The notes: a model not told the origin generated them from the letters alone. A DNA stretch of 64,000 nucleotides from Rhizobiales bacterium 63-22 (GCA_001898995.1 MKVZ01000009.1:1-64000); one strand, 5' to 3'. Shown: positions 1 through 9,023, counted from the first letter of the stretch. Translations and numbers: made by a program.

Positions 1-1420
1 TTGTGGAGCGAGAGTGGTGGTGCCTGCCGGAAGTCGCGACGAGCGATAGTTCGCACCGAGATTATCTCCCTGCGCAGCAACGGACATTGTTGCCGCCTTC
101 ATTGCAAGCTGCGGATCATCTGCATCAGAGAGATTGATCACATTGTCATGGCGAACCGCCGCCGTGGTGTTTATGACCTGCTCATTTCCCCACGTTTCCA
201 GATCATCGGAAGTTTGCTTCAGGTAAAGACCACTGCCGAAATTGTACTTCGTAACAGGATCGACTGCGAGGAAGTCAACGAAAAGATGGTAGCGCGTGGC
301 AACAGCGCGGGAACCATTGTCGCCAACATAATAATATTCCTTTGCGAGCGACGGGCCTTCGACATTTTGCGAAAACGTGATTGTTTTATCGAGGGTATAA
401 GTACCGCTGAATGCGCCGGTTGTAGACCAAATTTCAATGGTCTTGTCATGCTCATTCTTTGTGAGGATTTTCCATTTGCTATCATGGTAGAAATACGAGG
501 CGTCTATGTGCGAAACTGCCCCCACACCGAAATTGATCATTACGGATGCATCAAAGGTCAGCGCATCGAGGTCATTGCACTTGGGGACAAAGGGGCGCAC
601 GTCGGGGATGGTTGCACCGTTTATGTCGACAAAATCATCGCCATATCGAACGACGCAGACCGCGTACAGTTCGTCATTTATGACATATAGACCGCTCGCC
701 CAAACTTAACTGGCGGGTTGTGTGCCACCACTAATCGGCGTTGTAGTACTATAAATCTGCGTCGGACCGAAGAAACAGTTAACAAGCTCCATGTCGCGTG
801 CGGTAAATGGCGAAATCGCAGAAGCCATCCGTGGTCCACGTCACCATAGAATAGAAAAACTCACGCCAGAACAGCATTGATGGATCGCCACCTCCGACAA
901 AAGAAGTTTTAACCCTTCGAACGCCTCCATTATTGATGCGGGTGAAATTCTCCAGATCGGTGGACGTGTAGAAGTCCATCGTGGCATCGTCGTCAGATCG
1001 GAACCATGCTCCAATATAGAAATTATCGAACTCCACTTGCTTATTGAGACGCTCCCAATAGTACCCATTCGTTCCGCTGGCGATGAAATTGGCGTCATCC
1101 GCCGTGCGCGGCATCGTGCCGGCCCGAAGGAAGAATTCACCGGAGATGGAAGGGTCTTTGACCGAAACGACTTGCCGCCTCGTAACGTCCACCGCCTTGA
1201 GCGCTGCACTGTCTGTCACCGCGTAGGAAATTGCGGCGTCCGGCTGCAATGCGGTATCCGCTTTTGCGCCCTGTGCGGCGGTGGCGAAGCCTCCCGCCGT
1301 CGATCCATCATGAACGTGGAGCGCATGAGTATCGACATTGACGGTGACTTCAGCAAGCGCACTCGTAAAGGATTCATGCTGCGCCGTGCTGCCCCGGCGA
1401 AGTTGGACCTGCGTAGACAT
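1..1420 (-). pseudogene. Decayed phage tail-fibre / tailspike gene (partial at window edge)
   Basis: The minus strand opens at 1420 with a typical tail-fibre N-terminus (MSTQVQLRRGSTAQHESF, then a VHDGSTAGGF motif, about residues 1-45). It then runs into a beta-propeller-like part with a blade motif (YTSTDLENFTRI). The frame stops at 779-781. A shift near 795-805 joins it to a second frame carrying TARDMELVNCFFGPTQ, which meets a TAA at 706-708. The same frame then stays open to base 1 and again shows blade-like text (YLKQTSDDLETWG). I read this as one gene broken by a frameshift and a nonsense codon. Tail-fibre identity rests on the N-terminal motif; a hydrolase-like propeller is inferred. 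A sequencing error could explain the shift, less easily both lesions. Confidence 0.6.
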
Positions 1421-1461
1421 GAGATTATTTCTCCGGTTTCAGATGTTTGGAGGAAAAGAGA

Positions 1462-1950
1462 TCAGGCGGCTATGGAGCCCCAGCCCTGATCGAAATAAGT
1501 GGTTGGGTCGACCACATAGCCGAAATCGTAGGCGTGATTGTCGGGGAATCCGGTGAAGCCAGCACTGGCAGCTTCAACCAAATCCTGAGCCTGTTGCGCG
1601 GATGATTGAGCCGCTGCCGCCTCCCCCGAAGCCGTAATGGCATATCCCTGCGCCGCCGTTGCAGCCGCTTCTGCCGCCGTTTTCGCTGCGAGAACCGCCG
1701 CCGATACGAACAGGATTTCAAACCGGCCATTAGTGAAATGCAGGATCAGGTTGATCCCGGAATACAGTTCATCCGCCGAGAGCGCTGTGCCGTCATGATA
1801 GGTGACGGCGAACGTTCCATAATTGCTCGCCCAATATGGCTGGACCAACATTTCAACGGCAGAAATCTATACCAAAGGTATAGATCGGCAGAGGCTTGGA
1901 ATTGAAGCGAGCCGGATTGTTGTAGACCAGATCGGGAACATAGTTTCCCC
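1462..1950 (-). pseudogene. Phage tail-associated protein, probably frameshifted at its 5' end
   Basis: An ATG frame from 1851 to 1462 encodes 129 residues with an alanine-rich helical stretch (residues about 50-90, AAVLAAKTAAEAAATAAQ, likely coiled coil), as is common in phage tail-fibre stems. Upstream, a different frame between about 1945 and 1860 reads VPDLVYNNPARFNSKPLP followed by IYTFGIDF. That resembles a genuine N-terminus but hits a stop about 10 bases before the ATG at 1851. The original gene therefore probably started near 1941 and lost its frame near 1855-1870. It lies 41 bp upstream of the tail-fibre gene on the same strand. Function is inferred from context and composition only. 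Confidence 0.45.
1865..1885. repeat. Perfect 9-bp inverted repeat
   Basis: ATCTATACC and GGTATAGAT flank a 3-base AAA loop. It lies exactly where the upstream tail-gene frame is lost. It may be coding coincidence or a small regulatory palindrome. Confidence 0.5.
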
Positions 1951-1971
1951 TCACCCAAATTCAGGTGAGGG
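1948..1971. repeat. 8-bp inverted repeat (hairpin)
   Basis: CCCTCACC (1948-1955) pairs with GGTGAGGG (1964-1971) across an 8-base loop. It lies just before the presumed start of the leftward tail gene, so it could be a leader hairpin or the end of a neighbouring phage transcript. There is no T-run on either side. Confidence 0.45.
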
Positions 1972-2022
1972 ATTGAAGACGAAAAAGACAACGAAATCAA
2001 AGCCTAAATAAACCGATTTTGG

Positions 2023-2039
2023 CCCTGTCACGCCCACCA
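2023..2039 (+). other. tRNA 3'-end fragment, probable prophage attachment site (attR)
   Basis: CCCTGTCACGCCCACCA matches the 3' half of a T-arm, a GGGCGTG-pairing acceptor strand and an encoded CCA. The best fit from memory is an alphaproteobacterial tRNA-Val. No D-arm or anticodon arm lies upstream, so this is a fragment rather than a tRNA gene. Phage tail genes stop immediately to the left and ordinary metabolic genes begin to the right. That is what integration into the 3' end of a tRNA predicts, with the intact tRNA expected at the far end of the element, left of this window. Confidence 0.6.
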
Positions 2040-2325
2040 TTCGAATCCATAAAATCAATATGTTATGCGGAAAATCAGAGGCTAATACGTAGGTCCCTTC
2101 AGGTTCAGTGAACCCTAAAGCGATCATTGTCCCGCCCGCCGCCTATGCCCACGATTGCAGGATCAGGTTGTCCTGCATGAGGGTAGTTTGACCCGGCATC
2201 CGATGCCAGGTGAAGGCGGAGGCGCCATGCGATCGGCAAAACGGGCCAGACGGCCGGGATTGATCGCCGTATTCTGAAGCCCGCCGCCATCGTGCCTCCC
2301 GCCCGCCAGAAGAACGAGAGGCATG
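2040..2325. other. Intergenic stretch without a recognised gene
   Basis: About 290 bp between the att-like fragment and the end of the symporter gene. Short open frames here have no recognisable motif and unusual composition. I see no RNA gene in it. Confidence 0.5.
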
Positions 2326-2341
2326 AACTGCCGAAGCAGTT
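2326..2341 (-). terminator. TTCG-loop hairpin at the end of the symporter gene
   Basis: On the minus strand AACTGC and GCAGTT pair across a TTCG tetraloop, starting at the stop codon of the leftward gene. There is no following T-run, so it may protect the 3' end rather than terminate on its own. Confidence 0.4.
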
Positions 2342-3666
2342 TAGTTTCTTTCGCCCGACCGCAGGCCGAGCGCGCAGACCGCAGAGACCACCGCCATCAG
2401 CGCCATGTAAAGCACGATGGGCGTGACGTTTCCGGGATAGCGCTCCAGCAGCATGGTAGCCAGCAGCGGCGACAGGCCGCCGCCGAGGATCGGGCCGATC
2501 TGCTGCACCAGCGACAGGCCGCTATAGCGGATGCGGGCCGGGAACAGTTCGGCGAAGAAGGCGCCCTGCGCACCGAACACCGAGCCATGCCCCACCGCCA
2601 GACCGAGCGCGATGGCGAGCCAGATATAGGCGACGCTGCCGCTGTCCAGCATGGCGAAGAAGACGAAGGCCAGCGCCACCTGGAACAGGAGCCCGCCGAC
2701 ATAGACTGCGCGCCGGCCCACCCGGTCCGAAAGCGCGCCGAAGACCGGCAGGGTAAAACATTCGAGCGCGCAACCGACCAGAACGCCGTTGAGGATTACC
2801 TGCCGCGGCAGGCCCAGCACTTCGACGCAATAGGCGATGGCGAAGACGGCGTAGATATTGAACAGCCCGCTTTCGGCGATCTTGGCCCCAATGCCGAGCA
2901 GCACGTTGCGCGGATGGCTCTTCACCGCCTCGACCACGGGAACCGCGGCAGTCTCGCCCTTGGCCAGCACCTTCTTGAATTCCGGCGTCTCCGAAATCTG
3001 GAAGCGGATGAAGAGGCCCACGGCCACCAGCACGACGCTGAACAAGAAGGGCAGCCGCCAGCCCCAGGAGATGAAGCTCGCCTCGCTCATCTGCGATGAC
3101 AGTATACCCAAAAGCGCGATCGGCACGAGGAAGCCGGCAGGAACGCCGATATGCACCAGAGAGCTGAAGAAGCCGCGCCGGTCGGCGGGCGCGTGCTCGA
3201 TGGTCATCACCATGCCGCCGCCATATTCGCCGCCGATGCCGATTCCCTGTGCCAGACGGAGCAGCAACAGCGTGATCGGGGCCCAGACGCCGATGGAGTC
3301 GTATGAGGGCACGAGCCCGATGAGGAAGGTGCCGACGCCCATGATGATCATGGTCAGGAGCAACGCCGTCTTGCGGCCGACGCGGTCGCCGAAATGGCCG
3401 AACAGAATCCCGCCCAAGGGTCGCGCGCAATAACCGACGAAGAAGGTGGCGAAGGCCGCCAGCGTGCCGACCAGCGGGTCGTGGGTGGGAAAGAAGATCT
3501 TGTTGAAGACGAGCGCGGTCGCGGTCGCGTAAAGGGTGAAGTCGTAATATTCGATGGTGTTGCCGATGGCGCTGGCCAGTGCGACCTTGCGCATAGCCTT
3601 GGCGTCGGTCATCGCGGCCGGACGGATTTCGGCGGCGCGTACGGCGGCGTTCTGTTTCACGGTCAT
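2341..3666 (-). CDS. MFS transporter, metabolite:H+ symporter (MHS) family
   Basis: This is a 441-residue inner-membrane protein with about twelve hydrophobic segments. The conserved MFS loop after TM2 reads GDRVGRKTALLLTM, and TM1 carries the MHS-type text GNTIEYYDFTLYATATALVF. This subfamily imports organic acids, osmolytes or shikimate-like solutes with protons. I placed the start at 3666 because GGGAGG lies a few bases upstream; the frame is open further but without a better ribosome site. It is the last gene of a leftward group (aminotransferase, kinase, DHDPS-fold enzyme, transporter), so it may import a related substrate or handle a product. The substrate cannot be read from sequence. 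Confidence 0.85.
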   Translation of the reverse strand: MTVKQNAAVRAAEIRPAAMTDAKAMRKVALASAIGNTIEYYDFTLYATATALVFNKIFFPTHDPLVGTLAAFATFFVGYCARPLGGILFGHFGDRVGRKTALLLTMIIMGVGTFLIGLVPSYDSIGVWAPITLLLLRLAQGIGIGGEYGGGMVMTIEHAPADRRGFFSSLVHIGVPAGFLVPIALLGILSSQMSEASFISWGWRLPFLFSVVLVAVGLFIRFQISETPEFKKVLAKGETAAVPVVEAVKSHPRNVLLGIGAKIAESGLFNIYAVFAIAYCVEVLGLPRQVILNGVLVGCALECFTLPVFGALSDRVGRRAVYVGGLLFQVALAFVFFAMLDSGSVAYIWLAIALGLAVGHGSVFGAQGAFFAELFPARIRYSGLSLVQQIGPILGGGLSPLLATMLLERYPGNVTPIVLYMALMAVVSAVCALGLRSGERN

Positions 3667-3830
3667 GTTTTCCTCCCATATTGCAGGTGGAACGTGGAGG
3701 CCGGCGCGAAATCCGGACGAGGACGTGATCGCCCTCGCACGCTGCCGACGGACTTCCCGCTCCGTCAGGTTCAATCAGTTGGTTCAATCGGGTCCGGCGG
3801 ACGGTTTCTCCCTCCGCCCACCGGCCGCAA

Positions 3831-4727
3831 TCATGCTTCCTCGTAGCGAAGCACGTTTTTCAGCTCGCGCTTGATGTTCTCGAACTGCGCCGGGGTGGTG
3901 CCGGGCATCGGCATGCGCGGCAGGCCGGCCTCGGTGCCCTGAAGCGTGATGGCGGTCTTGATGTTCGCCGGCAGGTTCTGTTCGTAGATGGCGTTCCAGA
4001 AGCGCAGCAGCGCCTCGTGGATCTCCTTGGCGCGGACATGGTCGCCGCGCTGCACGGCGTTCCACAGCGCGATGCAGACGCCCGGCACGGCGGCCGGATT
4101 GGCGGCGATGGTGCCGTGCGCGCCGATGGCGAAGGAGGGATAGAGCAGCGCGTCGACGGCGGAATAGACCTTGCAGCCTTCCGGCACGGTCAGCATCAGG
4201 TCGGCCATCAGCTTGAGGTCGCCGGCGCTCTGCTTGACGCCCTGCACGCCCGGAAGCTCGGTCATCAGGCGCACCAGCAGCGCGGGGCTGAGATAGTTCC
4301 AAGGCACGACATTGTAGATGATGACGGGAACGTCGGTGGCCTCGGTCAGCGCCTTGAAATGGGCGAAGGTGGCTTCGTCGTCCGGCTTGAAGACGTAATG
4401 CACCGGCGTGACCTGAAGACCCTGCACGGAGAGATGCGCGATCGCCTTGGCGCGGCGGATCGCCTCGCGGGTCGAGTTGGCGATGATGCCGGCCAGCACC
4501 GGAATGCGGCCGTTCACTTCCTCGACGGTGATCTCCATCAGGCGGACGAATTCCTCCAGCGTCAGCGTGTGGCCTTCGCCCGAGCTGCCGCCGACACAGA
4601 CGCCGTGCACCTTCTTGGCGAGGTTGAACTTGACGATGTCGCGGAACTTGGCCTCGTCGATGTCGCCGTCCTTGGTGAAGGGGGTGACGATGGGCGGGAT
4701 GATGCCGGTGACTTTATCGAGATTCAT
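3831..4727 (-). CDS. Dihydrodipicolinate synthase / N-acetylneuraminate lyase family aldolase
   Basis: At 298 residues this has the normal length of the DHDPS/NAL superfamily, class I (Schiff-base) TIM-barrel aldolases that act on pyruvate or related 2-oxo acids. Visible signatures are the GSSGE pyruvate-carboxylate loop (residues 47-51), the catalytic Tyr138 in YNVVPW and the Schiff-base Lys165 in GVKQSAG. The start at 4727 follows GGGAAAG; an upstream in-frame ATG at 4781 lacks support. The biosynthetic DapA role is unlikely because it sits among an aminotransferase, a dihydroxyacetone-type kinase and transporters. A catabolic retro-aldol or dehydratase role is more likely. The substrate is unknown. 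Confidence 0.85.
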   Translation of the reverse strand: MNLDKVTGIIPPIVTPFTKDGDIDEAKFRDIVKFNLAKKVHGVCVGGSSGEGHTLTLEEFVRLMEITVEEVNGRIPVLAGIIANSTREAIRRAKAIAHLSVQGLQVTPVHYVFKPDDEATFAHFKALTEATDVPVIIYNVVPWNYLSPALLVRLMTELPGVQGVKQSAGDLKLMADLMLTVPEGCKVYSAVDALLYPSFAIGAHGTIAANPAAVPGVCIALWNAVQRGDHVRAKEIHEALLRFWNAIYEQNLPANIKTAITLQGTEAGLPRMPMPGTTPAQFENIKRELKNVLRYEEA

Positions 4728-4847
4728 GATGCTTTCCCAACATGGTTGCGGCCCTGATCGGCCGGTTTCATCAAGACGCACGAAAGGGTTCGCCGCTTTC
4801 GTGACGACGTTGAATTGCTGTGTTCAGTTTTGTTTTGACGGGGGCGC

Positions 4848-6539
4848 TTACAGGCTTTCGGCCAGCGCCCTCATCCAGATCGCGACCGCCGCCGCCCCGC
4901 CGTCCGGAGCGCCGACCGCCCGTTCGCCGAGATAGCTGGCGCGGCCGAGCCGCGGCGTCATGGCGGCGGTGGCCGCGGCCCCCGCTTCCGCAGCGGTCGC
5001 GGCGGCTTTCCACGCCTCGGCGACCGGCCTGCCCGCGGCCTTGGCCAGCGCGTCCTGCGCGGGCAACAGCGCGTCGAGCATGGTGCGGTCGCCCGCCTTG
5101 GCCCCGCCGATCTCGCCGACGGCTGCCGCCGCGATGGCGAGCGCCTGCGCGAAATCCTCCGGCTTCAGCGTCGCCCTGTCGGCCAGATGGCGGCCGGCGC
5201 GGGTCAGCGCGATGGCGTAGAACGGGCCGGAGCTGCCGGCGATGGCGCGGCGCAGGCTGTCGCCGATGGAGGCGAGCGCATGGGCCGGATTGTCCCACGC
5301 CGCCAAGGGCAGCGCCCGGATGGCCTCGGCCCCGCGCAGCATGCTCGCGCCCAGATCGCCGTCGCCGGCGCGGCTGTCGAGGTCGGTCAGATGCGGCTCG
5401 GCCTTTTCGAGCGCGTCGGCCACCGCGAGGCCGATGGCGCGCAGCCGCGCCGGGTCGAACTGGCCGGAATGGCCGATGACCGTGTCGTCGCCCACGACCT
5501 TCGCCACCGGCGTGATGTGCATCTGAGCCGGCGTGACGCCGCCGCGCGGCCATGCGGAAGCCGTCGTGTCGCGGTCGAGGCGGGCGACGTCGCCCTCGCC
5601 CAGTTCGAACAGCGAGATCGAGCAGCCGGGCATTTCGATGGCCGTGAGGAAATCGCCGCACCAGGCGCGCTCGACGGTGATGTTTTGCGCACGCAACACC
5701 TGCAAGGCGCGGCGGGCGACAACGGCGAGTTCCATCGGCGGGGTAGCCCCGAGACCGTTGACCAGCATGGCCACCTTCGCGCCCGCCTTGAGGCCGCGAT
5801 CGGCGACGATCTGCTGCACCAGCCGGTCGGCGATGCGGTCGGCGCTCATCAGGCCGGCGCGCTCGACGCCCTTTTCGCCATGGATGCCGAGGCCGAGCTC
5901 GATCTCGTTCTCGCCCAATTCGAAGCCGGGCTTGCCGGCGGCGGGCACGGTGCAGGCCCCCAGCGCCACGCCCATGGTGCCGATGCGGGCGGCGGCGGCG
6001 CGCGCCACGGCGGCCACCGCGTGCAAGGGAAGGCCGCTCGCCGCCGCAGCGCCCGCGATCTTGTGCACGAAGACCGTGCCGGCGATGCCGCGCCGCCGCT
6101 CCGGCGGCACCAGATCGGCCAGCGCCACGTCGTCGGCCACCACGACCAGTTCGGTCGGGATGCCCTCAAGCGCCGCGATCTCGCCGGCGAGGCCGAAATT
6201 GAGCCGGTCGCCGGTATAGTTCTTGACGATCAGCAGCGCGCCGGCCGGGCCGGCCGCGGCCCGGATCGCCGCCAGCACCGCGTCGGCGCTGGGCGAGGTG
6301 AACACCTCGCCGGTGACGGCGGCCGTCAGCATGCCCTCGCCGACATAGCCGGCATGCGCCGGCTCGTGGCCCGCGCCGCCGCCCGAGATCAGCGCCACGG
6401 GGCGGCTCTCCGGCGCGGACAGGCCCGCGCGCACCACCACGTTCTCCGTGTCCAGAAGCGACAGGCCGGCGTCGAGGCCGACGATGCCCTCCAGCATTTC
6501 CCGCACCACGTCGGCGGGCCGGTTGATGATCTTCTTCAT
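4848..6539 (-). CDS. Fused DhaK-DhaL dihydroxyacetone-family kinase
   Basis: This 563-residue ATP-dependent kinase joins both modules in one chain. The DhaK half (about 1-330) has GGGAGHEP (His58) and the catalytic His220 in GLGIHGEKG, which forms a hemiaminal with the substrate carbonyl in this family. The DhaL half (about 350-563) has the metal/ATP signature DLDSRAGDGDLG (386-397) and GAKAGDRTMLDAL. Family members phosphorylate dihydroxyacetone, glyceraldehyde or erythrulose. It lies 30 bp after the aminotransferase and 120 bp before the DHDPS-fold gene, so its substrate is probably a small hydroxy-carbonyl released by that aldolase. Which one is inference. Confidence 0.88.
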   Translation of the reverse strand: MKKIINRPADVVREMLEGIVGLDAGLSLLDTENVVVRAGLSAPESRPVALISGGGAGHEPAHAGYVGEGMLTAAVTGEVFTSPSADAVLAAIRAAAGPAGALLIVKNYTGDRLNFGLAGEIAALEGIPTELVVVADDVALADLVPPERRRGIAGTVFVHKIAGAAAASGLPLHAVAAVARAAAARIGTMGVALGACTVPAAGKPGFELGENEIELGLGIHGEKGVERAGLMSADRIADRLVQQIVADRGLKAGAKVAMLVNGLGATPPMELAVVARRALQVLRAQNITVERAWCGDFLTAIEMPGCSISLFELGEGDVARLDRDTTASAWPRGGVTPAQMHITPVAKVVGDDTVIGHSGQFDPARLRAIGLAVADALEKAEPHLTDLDSRAGDGDLGASMLRGAEAIRALPLAAWDNPAHALASIGDSLRRAIAGSSGPFYAIALTRAGRHLADRATLKPEDFAQALAIAAAAVGEIGGAKAGDRTMLDALLPAQDALAKAAGRPVAEAWKAAATAAEAGAAATAAMTPRLGRASYLGERAVGAPDGGAAAVAIWMRALAESL

Positions 6540-6569
6540 GGTCCTCTCCCTGATTGGTCCCGGCGAAAC

Positions 6570-7757
6570 CTACAGCTTGCGCAGGAAGTTTTCGAGACGC
6601 CCCGCGCCCTCGGCGATCAGCGCCGGATCGACCGCGAAGCAGACGCGCAGGAATGCCTCGCCGCCCGGGCCGAAGGCCGATCCCGGCGCGACACCGACGC
6701 TCGCCTCGCGCAGGATTCGCCGCGCCATGTCGTAGCCGCTGTTCATGCCGTGCACGGAGAAGAAGAAGTAGAACGTGCCCTGCGGCCAGAACACCCGCAC
6801 GTTCGGCAGTTTGTCGAGCGTGGAGCAGATGATCTCGCGCCCGCGGCCCGAGCGTTCCACAAGCGCCTTGATGAAGGCGTCGCCCTGGTCGAGCGCCGCC
6901 GCCGCCGCGTGCTGGCTGAAGGTGGAGACGCTGGTGGTGTTGTACTGGCTTAGATTGTCGAAGACCGTCGACATGCCCTGCGGATAGACGATCCAGCCGA
7001 CGCGCCAGCCGGTCATGCACCAGTTCTTGGAGAAGGTGTTGGTGACGAGCAGGCGGTCGGTCGGCTCGGTGATTTCGAGGAAGGACGGCGCGATGGTCCC
7101 GTCATAGGTGAAATGGGTGTAGACCTCGTCCGAGACGATCCAGAGCCCCCGCTCGCGGGCGAAGTCGCGGAGCGCGATCATCTGCTCGCGCGGCATGATC
7201 CAGCCGGTCGGGTTGGAGGGCGAGTTGATGGCGATGACCTTGGTGCGCGGCGTGACGGCGGCGAAGACGTCGCCAAGGTCGAGCCGGAAGCCGCCCTCGT
7301 CGCGGGTGCGGTAGGGAACCGGCACCACCTTGCCGCCGAGGATACCGACGACCTCGATCAGGTTCGGCCAGGCCGGCACCGGCACGATGACCTCGTCGCC
7401 GGGGCTGAGCACGGCCTGAAAGGCCTGCATGATGGCCTGCACGCCGCCGGCGGTGGCGCTGAAGCGGTCGGGGCCGATGTCGACGTTCCAGTGGCGCTTG
7501 TGATAGCGGTCGAGCGCCTCGCGCAGCGCCGGCACGCCGAGCGCGTAGGTGTAGCGGGTCTGGCCGGCGCGCAGCGAGGCGATGGCGGCATCGCGGATGA
7601 AGTCCGGCGTCGGCAGATCGCCCTCGCCGATCCACAGTTTGATGACGTCTGGGTCCTCCCGCGCCAGATCGGCGATATCGCAGATCTGGTTCAATTCGAT
7701 CCGGGTGATGCGCTGCGGCGCGCCGGTAACCGGCCAGTCGGCCGACCGATAACTCAT
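6570..7757 (-). CDS. PLP-dependent aminotransferase, class I/II
   Basis: This is a fold-type I aminotransferase of 395 residues, close to aspartate/aromatic aminotransferases. It carries the cofactor-binding texts NSPSNPTG and SDEVYTHFTY and the Schiff-base lysine in TFSKNWCMTGWRVGW. The start at 7757 is chosen for AGGAGA upstream; in-frame ATGs at 7781 and 7937 are possible but run through unconserved sequence. It is the first gene of the leftward unit and divergent from an amino acid ABC transporter, so it probably deaminates the imported amino acid to its 2-oxo acid for the downstream aldolase. The exact amino donor is unknown. Confidence 0.85.
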   Translation of the reverse strand: MSYRSADWPVTGAPQRITRIELNQICDIADLAREDPDVIKLWIGEGDLPTPDFIRDAAIASLRAGQTRYTYALGVPALREALDRYHKRHWNVDIGPDRFSATAGGVQAIMQAFQAVLSPGDEVIVPVPAWPNLIEVVGILGGKVVPVPYRTRDEGGFRLDLGDVFAAVTPRTKVIAINSPSNPTGWIMPREQMIALRDFARERGLWIVSDEVYTHFTYDGTIAPSFLEITEPTDRLLVTNTFSKNWCMTGWRVGWIVYPQGMSTVFDNLSQYNTTSVSTFSQHAAAAALDQGDAFIKALVERSGRGREIICSTLDKLPNVRVFWPQGTFYFFFSVHGMNSGYDMARRILREASVGVAPGSAFGPGGEAFLRVCFAVDPALIAEGAGRLENFLRKL

Positions 7758-7928
7758 CGAAGTCTTCTCCTGACGAAACATCGAAATATGCTTATGAAGC
7801 CGCCGGGCGGGCGTTTTCAACCCAGACGCGCCCGAACGTGCGGTTTTGCGGAAACCGGAGCGCATATCCTCCCGGCGCACCGGCTGCGCGGACGCACCCG
7901 TCCGCGGCGACCACCTTCCATGATCCTT

Positions 7929-7945
7929 ATTCCACATAATGGAAT
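7929..7945. promoter_or_regulatory. Candidate IclR-type operator 1
   Basis: ATTCCACATAATGGAAT is a palindrome (ATTCCA / TGGAAT, 5-base spacer) in the 324-bp divergent region 7758-8081 between the aminotransferase and the substrate-binding protein. TTCC-N-GGAA palindromes of this size are typical of IclR-family targets, and an IclR regulator ends the rightward operon. The rest of the gap is AT-rich and holds no gene. Confidence 0.6.
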
Positions 7946-8048
7946 ATGATTTTCGATTTTTGCAGTAAAATAAAATAATACGAGATAGTCAACAGTGTTG
8001 TTGCATAATTATCATTTTTATGCGCTTATTGTCATGCTTGAAATTCTT

Positions 8049-8065
8049 ATTCCGAATAATGGAAC
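8049..8065. promoter_or_regulatory. Candidate IclR-type operator 2
   Basis: ATTCCGAATAATGGAAC is a second copy of the same palindrome, preceded by the same CTT bases as operator 1. It starts exactly 120 bp after operator 1 and lies 17 bp before the start codon of the binding-protein gene. Its position suggests repression of the rightward operon. Confidence 0.6.
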
Positions 8066-8081
8066 AAAATGGGAGAATAAT

Positions 8082-8987
8082 ATGAGGAAGCTGACCACAT
8101 TAGCCATTGGCGCGCTCATGGCCTTCACCACTGCGGCAAGCGCGGCCGACGGCCCGCGCGGCACGGTGGGCGAAATCCTGAAGGCGAAGAAGATCGTCAT
8201 CATGAACGACCTGTCCGCAGCGCCATGGCAATTCCGCGACGCCAACGGCAACGCCGCCGGCTTCTCCATCGACCTCGACCGGCTGATCGCCGCCAAGATG
8301 GATGTCGATCTGGATATGCGCAACGTCGAATGGGCGGGCCTCATTCCGGGCCTGCTGAGCCGCAAGTCGGACATTCTCGCCACCACCATGTCCACGACCT
8401 TCAAGCGCGCCGAACAGATCATGTTCACCAAGAACAGCTGGTACTCGACCGGCGTGGTGGCCATCGTCAAGCCCGAGAACAAGGGCGAATCCTGGGAAGA
8501 CCTCAACCAGCCGGGCAAGAAGATCGCCGCCAAGGCCGGCACCAACGCGGTGGACGCGGCCAAGCAGTTCTTCCCCAAGGCACAGCTTCAGACCTATCCC
8601 AACGACGTCGACACCTATCAGGCGCTGAAGACAGGCCGCGTCGACGCCTCGCTCAACGATCTGGCGGTGCTCGGCGTGGTCAAGTCGGAATACGGCTTCG
8701 AGGCCCTGTCGCAGCCGCGCCAGCTCATCACCACCGACACATGGGGCTTCGCGGTGCGTCCGGGCGATTTCTACACCTGGCAATATCTCGACTTCTTCCT
8801 CGCCAAGATCAAGGCGAGCGGCGAACTGGACGCGCTGAAGAAATACTGGGTCGACGGAGACACCTGGAAAAAGGATTTTCTGGAAAAGAACAACGGCGTC
8901 TCCGACGAACGCAAGAAGCTGATCGACCAGCTCGGCATCGGCGCCTACACGCCCGAAACCGGCGGCAAGCGCATGACGCTGGAATAA
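8082..8987 (+). CDS. Amino acid ABC transporter, periplasmic substrate-binding protein (SBP_bac_3)
   Basis: The 301-residue precursor has a signal peptide cleaved near ASA/ADG (after residue 21). The mature protein is a family-3 solute-binding protein with the typical stretch FSIDLDRLIAAKMDVDLD and the second-lobe texts LKTGRVDASLNDL and DTWGFAVRPGD. It captures a polar amino acid or derivative for the permease pair encoded downstream. The start is fixed by GGGAGA six bases upstream. The gene opens the rightward operon and is followed by a strong stem-loop. The ligand is unknown; the divergent aminotransferase suggests an amino acid. Confidence 0.88.
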   Translation: MRKLTTLAIGALMAFTTAASAADGPRGTVGEILKAKKIVIMNDLSAAPWQFRDANGNAAGFSIDLDRLIAAKMDVDLDMRNVEWAGLIPGLLSRKSDILATTMSTTFKRAEQIMFTKNSWYSTGVVAIVKPENKGESWEDLNQPGKKIAAKAGTNAVDAAKQFFPKAQLQTYPNDVDTYQALKTGRVDASLNDLAVLGVVKSEYGFEALSQPRQLITTDTWGFAVRPGDFYTWQYLDFFLAKIKASGELDALKKYWVDGDTWKKDFLEKNNGVSDERKKLIDQLGIGAYTPETGGKRMTLE

Positions 8988-8996
8988 GCCCGAAAG

Positions 8997-9023
8997 CCGC
9001 GCGGACGACCATCGTCCGCGCGG
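8997..9023 (+). other. 12-bp perfect stem-loop after the binding-protein gene
   Basis: CCGCGCGGACGA and its exact complement flank a 3-base loop, 9 bases after the stop codon and before the ATPase gene. There is no T-run, so it probably protects the upstream mRNA or partly attenuates, giving more binding protein than membrane components. Confidence 0.65.

Noticed and set aside
1..690. Long plus-strand open frame (about 229 codons) at the left edge
   Set aside because: It is antisense to the better-supported tail-fibre sequence and shows no domain or ribosome site.
2000..2045. Complete tRNA gene at the CCA fragment
   Set aside because: No D-arm, anticodon arm or 5' acceptor strand precedes it.
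2105..2290. Small minus-strand frame of 61 codons
   Set aside because: No motif, no ribosome site, unusual composition.
4820..6953. Long open frames on the plus strand opposite the DHDPS-fold, kinase and aminotransferase genes
   Set aside because: Arg/Ala/Gly-rich shadows of high-GC codons; the minus-strand genes carry clear catalytic motifs.
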